From the NCBI GenBank assembly GCA_945862035.1, contig CAMAXB010000012.1:1-22502 (forward strand): a stretch of 22,502 nucleotides of DNA, in the 5' to 3' direction. Numbering within the stretch: the first letter of the stretch is position 1; each line of letters begins with the position of its first letter. Below, in pieces: positions 15,063-22,502 of this stretch. Source of the DNA: Opitutus sp. GAS368. GTDB taxonomy: Bacteria > Verrucomicrobiota > Verrucomicrobiia > Opitutales > Opitutaceae. Under the pieces are notes generated by a model. The model was given only the letters and a program-made list of their open reading frames with translations. It did not search any database and had not been told where the DNA came from. A program made the position numbers and the translations under genes.

Positions 15063-15489
15063 CCGGGGCCGGTTCGCCGATCGGGATCTCAATCTTCAGC
15101 GAGCGGAACCCGTTGCGCCGGCGGACGGTGAGGGTAAGTGTGTCGGTGATCTCGCGCGACATGACCGCTTCGAAGGTCTTCTCGGTCAGACCGCGGATGG
15201 GGACGCCCTCGATGGCGAGGATCAGCATCCCTCGCTCGATGCCCGCACGCGCGGCGCGCGAGCCGGCCCGGACTTCCTCGATCACCACCCGCACCAGGGT
15301 GGCCTCCTCATTGTTACGCACCTCGTAGTTGGTGCGCACCACCATGCTGGCGAGGGTCGCCGCCACCACAAGCTTCTCCATTTGCACCGGCTGCCCCACC
15401 ATCAAGCGCGGCACCTCCGGAACCACGGCTTGCGCCTGCACGCAGGGCGCGCAGGCCAGAAGCAGGAAGTAGGCAAGGGCCGGGCGCAC
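15052..15489 (-). CDS. Small exported single-PDZ-domain protein
   Basis: This protein of about 145 aa has an N-terminal export signal (RPALAYFLLLACAPCVQAQA) and then a PDZ-like domain. The PDZ features are the strand VRVVIEEVRAGSRAARAGIERGMLILAIEGVPIRG and the later TFEAVMSREITDTLTLTVRRR. PDZ domains bind C-terminal peptides; with no protease domain it may act as an adaptor outside the cytoplasm. The signal could be cleaved by signal peptidase I after AQA. LLAC also resembles a lipobox, so a lipoprotein is possible. The GTG at 15489 starts 3 bp after the queF stop; an ATG at 15519 would overlap queF by 28 bp. It is probably co-transcribed with queF, and its 3' end overlaps the phosphatase gene. 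Confidence 0.7.
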   Translation of the reverse strand: MRPALAYFLLLACAPCVQAQAVVPEVPRLMVGQPVQMEKLVVAATLASMVVRTNYEVRNNEEATLVRVVIEEVRAGSRAARAGIERGMLILAIEGVPIRGLTEKTFEAVMSREITDTLTLTVRRRNGFRSLKIEIPIGEPAPVRD

Positions 15490-15491
15490 GT

Positions 15492-15854
15492 TCAGGTGCG
15501 GCCGCGCCGCGGAGACCATTCCGCGGTGACGACCGAAGTGAAGCCACCGCGGGCCTTCCAATCCGCAACAATGGTCAGGCGCCGCGGCTTCAACGCCGCC
15601 CCCAGGTCATCGCAGATCTTGTTCGTCACTGCCTCGAAGAAAATGCCCTCGTTGCGGAAGGCATGAAAGTAGATCTTGAGCGACTTGAGCTCGACGCACG
15701 TCTTGTCCGGCACGTACCGCACGGTGATGTGGGCAAAGTCGGGATGTCCCGTCATCGGGCAGAGCGACGTGAACTCGTGGTGCGTATGCTCGATCACGTA
15801 GTCGCGCTTGGGCGCCGGATTGGGAAAGGTTTCGAGTAACTTCGGTTCGGGCAT
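15492..15854 (-). CDS. queF: NADPH-dependent 7-cyano-7-deazaguanine reductase QueF
   Basis: QueF reduces preQ0 to preQ1 with NADPH in the synthesis of queuosine, the modified base at tRNA wobble position 34. This is a 120-aa short (unimodular, YkvM-like) form. The nucleophilic C32 is in EFTSLCPMTGHPDFA, with the proton-donor Asp at D39. The family signature ELKSLKIYFHAFRNEG spans 55-70 and the substrate-binding FFEAV follows. The ATG at 15854 starts directly at MPEPKLLETFPNP; an upstream in-frame start at 15902 adds 16 unrelated residues. I see no preQ1 riboswitch in the 200 bp upstream. The PDZ gene follows immediately. Confidence 0.95.
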   Translation of the reverse strand: MPEPKLLETFPNPAPKRDYVIEHTHHEFTSLCPMTGHPDFAHITVRYVPDKTCVELKSLKIYFHAFRNEGIFFEAVTNKICDDLGAALKPRRLTIVADWKARGGFTSVVTAEWSPRRGRT

Positions 15855-15921
15855 GCGGATGAGGACCAAACTGTAAGCGTTAAGCGCCCAGCTTAAAGCC
15901 AAAAGCGGCGAAGGGTTCGAT

Positions 15922-15951
15922 GTAGCCGGCCTCGCTGAGGCCGGGGCTTAC
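15922..15951 (+). repeat. REP-like palindrome (GTAGCC family), copy 1
   Basis: GTAGCCGGCCTC (15922-15933) and GAGGCCGGGGCTTAC (15937-15951) form an imperfect hairpin around GCT. It is a variant of the copies at 16018-16042 and 21984-22010. Confidence 0.6.
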
Positions 15952-16017
15952 GTGGGGCCGTCATGCGCCTGGCGCGCCGGCATGGTCGAACATTCGATCG
16001 AACGTTCTCTCCCTCCG

Positions 16018-16042
16018 GACCGGGGTCAGCGACCCCGGCTAC
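16018..16042 (-). repeat. REP-like palindrome (GTAGCC family), copy 2
   Basis: CCGGGGTC (16020-16027) and GACCCCGG (16031-16038) form a perfect 8-bp stem with an AGC loop. On the minus strand it reads GTAGCCGGGGTC-GCT-GACCCCGG. It lies 30 bp beyond the rny stop and could act as its terminator. Confidence 0.75.
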
Positions 16043-16071
16043 AACACGGGGTCCGGCGACGCTTCGCGGCG

Positions 16072-17619
16072 CTACGTCGCTGTTTCGGTGAAGCGCGACT
16101 CGCGGATCACCGTGATCTTGATCGTGCTTGGGTACTGCAGCTCCTCCTCGACCCGCTGCCGCAGGCGCTTGACCATATCCTTCGCCTGGTCGTCGGTGAC
16201 CTGCTGCGGGTTGACGACCACGCGGACCTCGCGGCCGGCCTGGATGGCGTAGGCCTGCTGCACGCCCTCGACGGACATCGCCAGCTTCTCCAACCGGTCG
16301 AGGCGCTGGATGTAGCTGCTCATCGACTCGGCGCGCGCACCGGGGCGGACGGCGGAAATGGTGTCGGCCAGGATGACGAGACCGGCGTAGACCGTCTCGG
16401 GCTTGACCTCTTCATGGTGGGCGGCGACCGCGTTGACGACGATCGGAGTCTCGCCGTGCCGGCGCACAAAATCGCCGCCCATGATGGCATGGCTGCCCTC
16501 GTACTCGCCCTCGATGGCCTTGCCGATGTCGTGCAGGAGGCCGGCCCGCTTCGCGATGTTGGGGTCGAGTCCGAGCTCGCTGGCGAGCATGGAGGCGAGG
16601 AAGCCGACCTCGATCGAGTGATCGAGCACGTTCTGCGTGTAGGAAAAGCGAAACTTCAGGCGGCCGAGCAGCTTGATCAGCTCGGGGTGCAGGCCATTGA
16701 TGCCCAGCCGCTGGACCGCGTCCTCACCCGACTGCTCGACATTGAGGTCGATGTCGCTGCGGGCGCGAACGACAAACTCCTCGATCGTGGCAGGGTGGAT
16801 ACGGCCATCCTTCACCAGCGCCTCGAGCGCGACACGGGCGATCTCGCGGCGCACCGGGTCAAAGGAGGAGATCAGCACCATCTGGGGCGACTCGTCGATC
16901 AGGAGAGTGACGCCGGTGGCGGCCTCGAAGGCCTTGATATTGCGGCCCTCGCGGCCGATGATGCGGCCCTTCATCTCCTCGCTGGGCAGCTGGACGATGG
17001 TCGCGGTGATGTCGTTATTGGGTTTGCCCGCGAGGCGCTGCATCGAGGTGATCAGGATCCGCTTGGCCTCGTTCTGCAGGTCCTGCTCGGAACGCTCAAG
17101 AATCTCGCGGCGCAGGACCCGCAGCTCATCGGCGCACTCCAGCTGCACCTCCTCGCGCAGGGCCTTCCTGATCTCCTCAGCGTCCATCTGCGACACACCC
17201 TCGAGGCGCTTACGCAGGGATTTGGACAGAGCGCGGATGGCGTCGCGGGCCTGCTTGATGGCAGCATTTTCGCGCGCGAGGCGCTCGCCCTTCTGCTCCA
17301 GCTGATAGTCGAGCAGCGCAAGGGATTCCTCGTGCGCCCGGATCTCGCGCAGCCGCACATCGCTCTCGATTTCCCTGCGGTCAAACTCGCGATTGAGCTC
17401 GGCGCGGCGGGCGGCAACTTCCTCCTCGGCCTTTTGCTTGATCTCCGCGCCGGCGACGGCGGCCTCGCGGCGCGCGACATCCAGCAATTCGGCTGCCCGG
17501 TCGGGAGCGCCGCGACGGGCGTTCCGGGTCAGCAGCCAGACGGCGCCAAAGCCGGCGGTCGCGCCGACGCCAAGCGACAGCGCGAGCGGCCAGGACGTGG
17601 GACCGCTTTGCGCAATCAT
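16072..17619 (-). CDS. rny: Ribonuclease Y
   Basis: RNase Y is a membrane-anchored endoribonuclease that starts mRNA decay in many bacteria. The protein has 515 aa. An N-terminal membrane helix (about residues 10-30) is followed by a long charged coiled coil (about 40-195). A KH RNA-binding domain contains GRIIGREGRN at 218-227, and an HD hydrolase domain has the metal ligands in LLHDIGKA (H363, D364). A later AAHHEE supports the HD fold. The C-terminal domain ends near TIKITVIRESRF. I chose the ATG at 17619 because it gives a short N-terminal tail before the membrane helix; a TTG at 17652 would add 11 residues. An EpsI-like remnant lies about 100 bp upstream on the same strand. Having RNase Y together with an RNase E/G homologue is notable. 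Confidence 0.95.
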   Translation of the reverse strand: MIAQSGPTSWPLALSLGVGATAGFGAVWLLTRNARRGAPDRAAELLDVARREAAVAGAEIKQKAEEEVAARRAELNREFDRREIESDVRLREIRAHEESLALLDYQLEQKGERLARENAAIKQARDAIRALSKSLRKRLEGVSQMDAEEIRKALREEVQLECADELRVLRREILERSEQDLQNEAKRILITSMQRLAGKPNNDITATIVQLPSEEMKGRIIGREGRNIKAFEAATGVTLLIDESPQMVLISSFDPVRREIARVALEALVKDGRIHPATIEEFVVRARSDIDLNVEQSGEDAVQRLGINGLHPELIKLLGRLKFRFSYTQNVLDHSIEVGFLASMLASELGLDPNIAKRAGLLHDIGKAIEGEYEGSHAIMGGDFVRRHGETPIVVNAVAAHHEEVKPETVYAGLVILADTISAVRPGARAESMSSYIQRLDRLEKLAMSVEGVQQAYAIQAGREVRVVVNPQQVTDDQAKDMVKRLRQRVEEELQYPSTIKITVIRESRFTETAT

Positions 17620-17719
17620 CAAGGCGAAGTCGGCGGCGCTTGCTGATCTCAAGAGGACATGATCGTGGGAAACGACTGGGAAAGTTCAACCTTTCTTCGC
17701 CCCACGGCAACCGGACCGG

Positions 17720-17953
17720 TCACATTCCAGGCTGAATCGCCGACAGGGTCTGCCCGAGCACCTCCTGCAGCCGGGCCCGGGCGGGCTCCTCGCCGTCCGG
17801 CACCATGGTCTGGGCAATCACGCACGCCCACCGATCGGTCCGCCCGCGCAGCCGATTCAGCGCGGTGCGCCAGAAACGCTGCCTAGGCGTGGCCACGAGC
17901 CTGTTTCGGCCGAAGAACCAATCGACGAAGAGGGCGGGCAGGATCTGGCGTGC
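17720..17953 (-). pseudogene. C-terminal fragment resembling EpsI (exosortase-associated) protein
   Basis: A frame of 77 codons with strong third-position G/C bias runs on the minus strand to a TGA at 17720-17722. It has no start codon and is bounded by an in-frame stop at 17954-17956. The translation contains LFVDWFFGRNRLVATP, RFWRTALNRLRGRTDRWA and ARLQEVLGQTLSAIQPGM. This resembles the C-terminal part of EpsI-type proteins that accompany exosortases in exopolysaccharide and protein-sorting loci (WYQ-like block, then RTDG-like block). I cannot confirm it by search. Its truncated end coincides with that of an oppositely oriented fragment at 17950, so both were probably cut by one rearrangement. 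Confidence 0.5.
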
Positions 17954-18312
17954 TCAGCCCGCACAGCAGTGTGTTCGCGGTACTTGGCCGGACCGGATTT
18001 CTGGGGCTCGCGCTCTTTCTCGTGCTCGTGGGGTTGATGATTGCACGCACCCGCACGGCGGCGAAGGCCACCCGCGCCGGGCTCGATGGCGCCACCCGCG
18101 CGCTTTCGTGGTGGTGCGCCTGCTGGGTGATCCTGACCAGCGCCTGCTTCGGCGTCGTGCTGGAGAACCCCATGGGGGGCGTCGTCTTCGGGATCCTCTT
18201 GGGGCTCGCCCGTGCCTCGACCAAGGCCGGCGCGGAAGCCTCCGCGGCCCATGAAGTGGAAGAAACTCACGATCCGACTTTGCAGCGGGCCCAAGAACCC
18301 GCCATGCATTGA
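17950..18312 (+). pseudogene. C-terminal fragment of an O-antigen ligase/polymerase-like membrane protein
   Basis: The open frame encodes about 120 aa. It starts LSPHSSVFAVLGRTGFLGLALFL, followed by a membrane helix, a basic loop, and a hydrophobic segment ending CFGVVLENPMGGVVFGILLG. The PH(N/S)S...RTG(L/F)xG block followed by VLExPMG is typical of the last third of Wzy/WaaL-type proteins in bacterial polysaccharide loci; the other membrane helices are missing. A GTG at 17950 could serve as a start, but a truncated gene is more likely. The left edge abuts the EpsI-like fragment on the other strand. rodA starts 18 bp after the stop, so some read-through transcription is possible. A short functional membrane protein cannot be excluded. 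Confidence 0.6.
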
Positions 18313-18330
18313 CCGCCACACCCCTCCCCC

Positions 18331-19560
18331 ATGAACCTCCGCGCGCCCATTGAGCTGCTGAGCGTCTTCAAGGTCACCACGCGCGAGCGCTGGGACCTGG
18401 GGACGCCGCTTGCCATGCTCGCGCTGGCTGCCATCGGATTAAGCTTTATCTATAGTGCGCAGCTTTCCACCGCCCAAAGCGATTGGATAAAGCAGTTGGT
18501 TTTCATGACGATCGGCGCCGGGGTCTACATCGCCGTCTCCCTGATCGACTACCGGTTCTGGATCAGCGTAATCCACTGGTTTTACCTGGCTTGCATCATT
18601 CTGTTGCTCGCCGTGCTCATCCCCGGGATCGGGCAGGAGGTCTACGGCGCCCAGCGCTGGTTGGATTTTGGATTCATCTCGCTGCAGCCATCCGAGCCGG
18701 CCAAGGCCGCGGTTCTGATGATGACGGCAACGGTGATCATCCGGTCCCAAATCGGCACCGTCCAGCAATCCTTGGGCGTCTTGGGCAAGTTGGCGCTTGC
18801 GGTAGGATTACCTATGTTCCTTATCCTGCTCCAGCCGGACCTTAAATCCGCGATCGTGCTGCCCCCGATGGTGTTTTCCATGCTCTACGTCTCCAAGCTT
18901 TCAACCCGCTTTTTTGCAGGAGCTTTGGGGGCATTTCTGCTCATCGTGGGCATCGTCGCCTGGGACAGCACCAGCTATATGAAGTTCATGGATGACAACA
19001 AGTTATCCTACGTGAACGACCGCGGAAAATACCAGGCAACGACCTGGGTTCCGCTCAAGGACTATCAGCGCAACCGCATCATCTCCTTCATCGCCCCCGA
19101 CAAGATCGACCCCATGGGCATCGGCTGGAACCAGCGCCAGTCGCTGATTTCCGTCGGTTCCGGCGGCTTGGTCGGCAAGGGCTGGACGCAGGGAACGCAG
19201 GCCCAATTGGGCTATCTGCCGCGCTCGGTTGCGCACAACGATTTTATCTTCTCGGTCATCGCCGAGGAGAAAGGTTTTCTGGGAAGCCTCACGGTTCTCG
19301 GCCTGTTTGGGATAGTGATGTTCAACGGAGTACGTATCGCGGGCCTAGCCCGTGACCGCTTCGGCACCCTCCTCGTCATTGGGGTCACGGTGCTCTTTGC
19401 GGTTCACGTCTTCGTCAACATTGCCATGACCATCGGGCTCGTGCCCATCACGGGCATACCGCTTCCCTTTATCAGCTACGGTGGCTCCTTTGTGCTCAGT
19501 TGCTGCTTGCTGCAAGGACTGGTCCAGAGCGTCTATCGCTTTCGAAAGGACTTCACGTGA
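18331..19560 (+). CDS. rodA: Rod-shape-determining protein RodA, SEDS peptidoglycan polymerase
   Basis: RodA is the SEDS-family glycosyltransferase that polymerises lipid II into glycan strands for side-wall growth, with a class B PBP and MreB. The 409-aa protein has about ten membrane helices. SEDS signatures are YGAQRWLDFGFISLQPSEPAK (about 105-125), SVAHNDFIFSVIAEEKGFLG with the likely catalytic D304, and GLVPITGIPLPFISYGGSF near the C-terminus. The loop between about residues 215 and 290 is long and polar. It is identified as RodA rather than FtsW from overall style only; no mre or pbp2 gene lies here, although these often precede rodA. The RNase E/G gene follows 99 bp downstream, an arrangement reminiscent of mre-rodA-rng clusters. 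Confidence 0.93.
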   Translation: MNLRAPIELLSVFKVTTRERWDLGTPLAMLALAAIGLSFIYSAQLSTAQSDWIKQLVFMTIGAGVYIAVSLIDYRFWISVIHWFYLACIILLLAVLIPGIGQEVYGAQRWLDFGFISLQPSEPAKAAVLMMTATVIIRSQIGTVQQSLGVLGKLALAVGLPMFLILLQPDLKSAIVLPPMVFSMLYVSKLSTRFFAGALGAFLLIVGIVAWDSTSYMKFMDDNKLSYVNDRGKYQATTWVPLKDYQRNRIISFIAPDKIDPMGIGWNQRQSLISVGSGGLVGKGWTQGTQAQLGYLPRSVAHNDFIFSVIAEEKGFLGSLTVLGLFGIVMFNGVRIAGLARDRFGTLLVIGVTVLFAVHVFVNIAMTIGLVPITGIPLPFISYGGSFVLSCCLLQGLVQSVYRFRKDFT

Positions 19561-19659
19561 AACTGAAGCCAATCGGCGAATCCGACCTCATGACCGGAAT
19601 TTCCTGCGCCGCAACCCGCGCCCAGGGGGGCTCCGTCCCAACCCAGGACATCACCCACC

Positions 19660-21414
<1,755 letters not shown>

Positions 21415-21567
21415 GCTGAGTCTGGCCGACTCGTCCGAAGACTGATGGCATCCGTAACCCGATTCTGCCGCTCGCCCTAATAGGGCCAGCTGGAAAAGTC
21501 CTCTCTAGGTTTGTGGGGCCCAACCAGTCAGCAAGGAATCAACTCCTAGAGGCCGTCGCGGAGTATA

Positions 21568-21683
21568 GAATTCTTGTCACCGTCGCATCGAATCCTTGTC
21601 AGCAAGTCACTGAATTAACGTCAGGAGCAGTCACTGAATTCATGTCAGCGTCCCTAGGGACACATCGCACGGATTTAATGTCA
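21568..21683 (+). repeat. Five-copy 12-bp repeat array at 22-24-bp spacing, possible transposon end
   Basis: GAATTCTTGTCA (21568), GAATCCTTGTCA (21590), GAATTAACGTCA (21612), GAATTCATGTCA (21636) and GATTTAATGTCA (21672) share the form GAAT-N4-GTCA, the last more loosely. Steps are 22, 22, 24 and 36 bp. GTCACTGAATT also occurs twice (21606, 21630). Such multiple end repeats mark transposase binding sites in IS21-, Tn7- and Tn5053-like elements. No transposase lies in the window. Confidence 0.65.
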
Positions 21684-21780
21684 CCGAACATGAGCCGAGC
21701 GGATCAATCGTGCGCTGAAACCTGAGACCTGAAACCTGCGTTTAGAAATCAGACCTAAACCACAAAGGTAAACCGAACAC

Positions 21781-21799
21781 TCCGCGCGCAGCGCGCGGA
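21781..21799. repeat. Perfect 19-nt GC palindrome
   Basis: TCCGCGCGC (21781-21789) and GCGCGCGGA (21791-21799) pair perfectly around a single A. It lies about 30 bp before the terminator at 21830. Confidence 0.6.
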
Positions 21800-21829
21800 C
21801 CTCGTTCTCAGTCTCGTTCTTCCCGCAGC

Positions 21830-21861
21830 AAAAGCGCCGGTCCGAAAGGCCGGCGTTTTTT
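21830..21861 (+). terminator. Strong intrinsic terminator, able to work in both directions
   Basis: CGCCGG (21835-21840) pairs with CCGGCG (21850-21855), with an inner CC/GG pair around GAAA. An A run precedes the stem and six T residues follow (21856-21861), so either strand could terminate. The nearest upstream gene, RNase E/G, ends 415 bp earlier. Confidence 0.8.
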
Positions 21862-21947
21862 GTGCCCGCGAAGCACGCGGAAGGACACGGAGAGCGATCC
21901 CGCGCCACCGCGCGCACGGACGAAATTCCGGCTCCTGCCCAACGTGG

Positions 21948-21966
21948 CGGGAGCTTCCAGCTCCCG
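21948..21966. repeat. REP-like hairpin (CGGGAGCT)
   Basis: CGGGAGCT (21948-21955) and AGCTCCCG (21959-21966) form a perfect 8-bp stem with a TCC loop. A related GCCGGGAGCTTGCC string occurs at about 8386-8399. Confidence 0.65.
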
Positions 21967-21983
21967 ATTCCGATCCCCCAAGG

Positions 21984-22010
21984 TGTAGCCGGGGTCCGCC
22001 GACCCCGGTC
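21984..22010 (+). repeat. REP-like palindrome (GTAGCC family), copy 3
   Basis: GTAGCCGGGGTC, a CGCC loop and GACCCCGGTC make an 8-bp perfect stem (21989-21996 with 22001-22008). The GTAGCCGGGGTC arm matches copy 2 exactly. Confidence 0.75.
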
Positions 22011-22052
22011 CGGGTCCTTTGAGCGCGACCACGCCCACCAAACGCGGCGTTC

Positions 22053-22089
22053 TTGACCTTTTCGTTCGTGAGACATATTGGTGAGACAT
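22053..22089 (+). promoter_or_regulatory. Candidate promoter and operator of the toxin-antitoxin pair
   Basis: TTGACC (22053-22058) could be a -35 box, with CATATT (22074-22079) or TATTGG (22076-22081) as a weak -10. A 9-bp direct repeat GTGAGACAT at 22068-22076 and 22081-22089 overlaps the promoter and the antitoxin start codon. It may bind the antitoxin for autoregulation. Confidence 0.4.
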
Positions 22090-22342
22090 GAAAACCGCCA
22101 CCGTCCGCCAGGTGAGAAACGCCTTCCCTGAAGTCCTGCGCCACATCCAGAACGGCGAGTCGGTGGCCATCACATCACGCCGCAGGGTCGTCGCCACGCT
22201 GACTCCTCCGGCCGCGGGCAAGCCGGCCAAACGAACGCGACTGTGGGCGACCCTGCCGGCCCGCCTCACCGAACTCAAAAAGCAGCCGATGCTGGCCGTG
22301 TCCGGCGCCGACCTGCTCGCGTCGGACCGGGACCGGTACTGA
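22088..22342 (+). CDS. Type II antitoxin, Phd/YefM family
   Basis: This 84-aa protein has the Phd/YefM N-terminal fold: MKTATVRQVRNAFPEVLRHIQNGESVAITSRRRVVATLTPP matches the (A)TVRxxRxxFxxVLxxVxxGExVxITxRGKxVAxL pattern. The N-terminal half would dimerise and bind the operator; the C-terminal half (about 45-84, with LWATLPARLTEL) would wrap and neutralise the toxin. A PIN-type toxin gene begins 8 bp downstream, so the two form an operon. Phd-type antitoxins usually repress their own promoter, and direct repeats lie across the start region here. Confidence 0.88.
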   Translation: MKTATVRQVRNAFPEVLRHIQNGESVAITSRRRVVATLTPPAAGKPAKRTRLWATLPARLTELKKQPMLAVSGADLLASDRDRY

Positions 22343-22350
22343 GTGCGGCC

Positions 22351-22502
22351 ATGACATACGCGGATACATCATTCCTGTTTTCGCTCGTCCTGCATGACGC
22401 CAACACGGCGGCCGCGGTGGCGTATTTGTCCAAGCACCGCACCGCGCTGGTCCTCACTCCGTGGCAGCGCGGCGAGCTGCACAACGCGATCCGCCTCTCC
22501 GT
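22351..22502 (+). CDS. PIN-domain toxin (VapC-like), cut by the right edge
   Basis: The first 50 codons are present. MTYADTSFLFSLVLHD carries the first metal-binding Asp (D5) of PIN ribonucleases. TPWQRGELHNAIRLS carries the likely second acidic residue (E42). PIN toxins such as VapC cleave tRNA or rRNA when freed from their antitoxin. The start ATG at 22351 is 8 bp after the antitoxin stop. The remaining two acidic residues would lie outside the window, so activity cannot be judged. Confidence 0.82.
   Translation, partial: MTYADTSFLFSLVLHDANTAAAVAYLSKHRTALVLTPWQRGELHNAIRLS

Larger units (their letters stand above)
21415..22067. other. Gene-poor intergenic stretch rich in repeats
   Basis: I see no credible gene in this 650-bp stretch. 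It holds an iteron-like array (21568-21683), a GAAACCTGAGACCT word repeat (21716-21737), a 19-nt palindrome (21781-21799), a strong terminator (21830-21861) and two REP-like hairpins (21948-21966 and 21984-22010). The lower G+C of about 21540-21780 compared with the flanking genes suggests foreign or relic DNA. Confidence 0.6.

Noticed and set aside
15855..16017. preQ1 riboswitch upstream of queF
   Set aside because: I looked for the short C-rich-loop and A-rich-tail arrangement on the minus strand and saw none; only REP-like hairpins are present.
15952..17646. Plus-strand 564-codon frame over rny
   Set aside because: rny on the minus strand has clear KH and HD motifs; the plus-strand frame is its shadow.
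21568..21683. CRISPR array or replication origin
   Set aside because: Repeats are only 12 bp and imperfect with 10-24-bp gaps, unlike CRISPR; no DnaA boxes, AT-rich unwinding region or rep gene are visible.

Overview
This window is bacterial chromosome, GC-rich with strong G/C bias at third codon positions. The gene set and the dense small repeats between genes suggest Verrucomicrobiota, probably an Opitutaceae-like lineage. That assignment is inferred from protein style and repeat style only; there is no 16S rRNA here.

Layout from left to right. (1) Positions 1-336 hold a coding-like frame entering from the left edge. Next come the RNase P RNA gene (minus, 374-836) and a modular repeat patch. 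(2) A minus-strand pair follows, an Rrf2-family regulator and a coiled-coil zinc-ribbon protein, divergent from the plus-strand gyrB-gyrA pair; gyrA ends at a clear intrinsic terminator. (3) Then come a stand-alone PTS EIIA protein and two tandem CorA-like transporters separated by an inverted word-repeat array. (4) A DUF2071 gene (minus) and a possible 30-aa membrane peptide precede a remarkable palindrome pair. (5) A HAD phosphatase is followed by a decayed WecG/TagA glycosyltransferase, then by divergent exonuclease and inositol-monophosphatase-family genes. (6) A small exported PDZ protein and queF lie on the minus strand, then two REP-like palindromes and rny (RNase Y). (7) At about 17950 two truncated fragments meet back to back: an EpsI-like C-terminus (minus) and an O-antigen-ligase-like C-terminus (plus). 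(8) rodA and an RNase E/G gene follow. (9) The right end is a 670-bp gene-poor stretch with an iteron-like array, a long palindrome and a strong terminator, then a Phd/YefM-PIN toxin-antitoxin pair cut by the window edge.

Most intact genes are housekeeping: DNA supercoiling (gyrB, gyrA), RNA processing (RNase P RNA, rny, RNase E/G), cell-wall elongation (rodA), queuosine synthesis (queF) and Mg2+ transport (two CorA homologues). The unusual content lies between them. Several intergenic gaps carry head-to-head arrays of short words repeated every 8-10 bp, or REP-like hairpins. Three exopolysaccharide-type genes are broken, consistent with past loss of a surface-polysaccharide locus. The best candidates for something undescribed are the word-array repeats, the 39-bp palindrome pair near 11832-11924, and the 22-bp-spaced array at 21568-21683.
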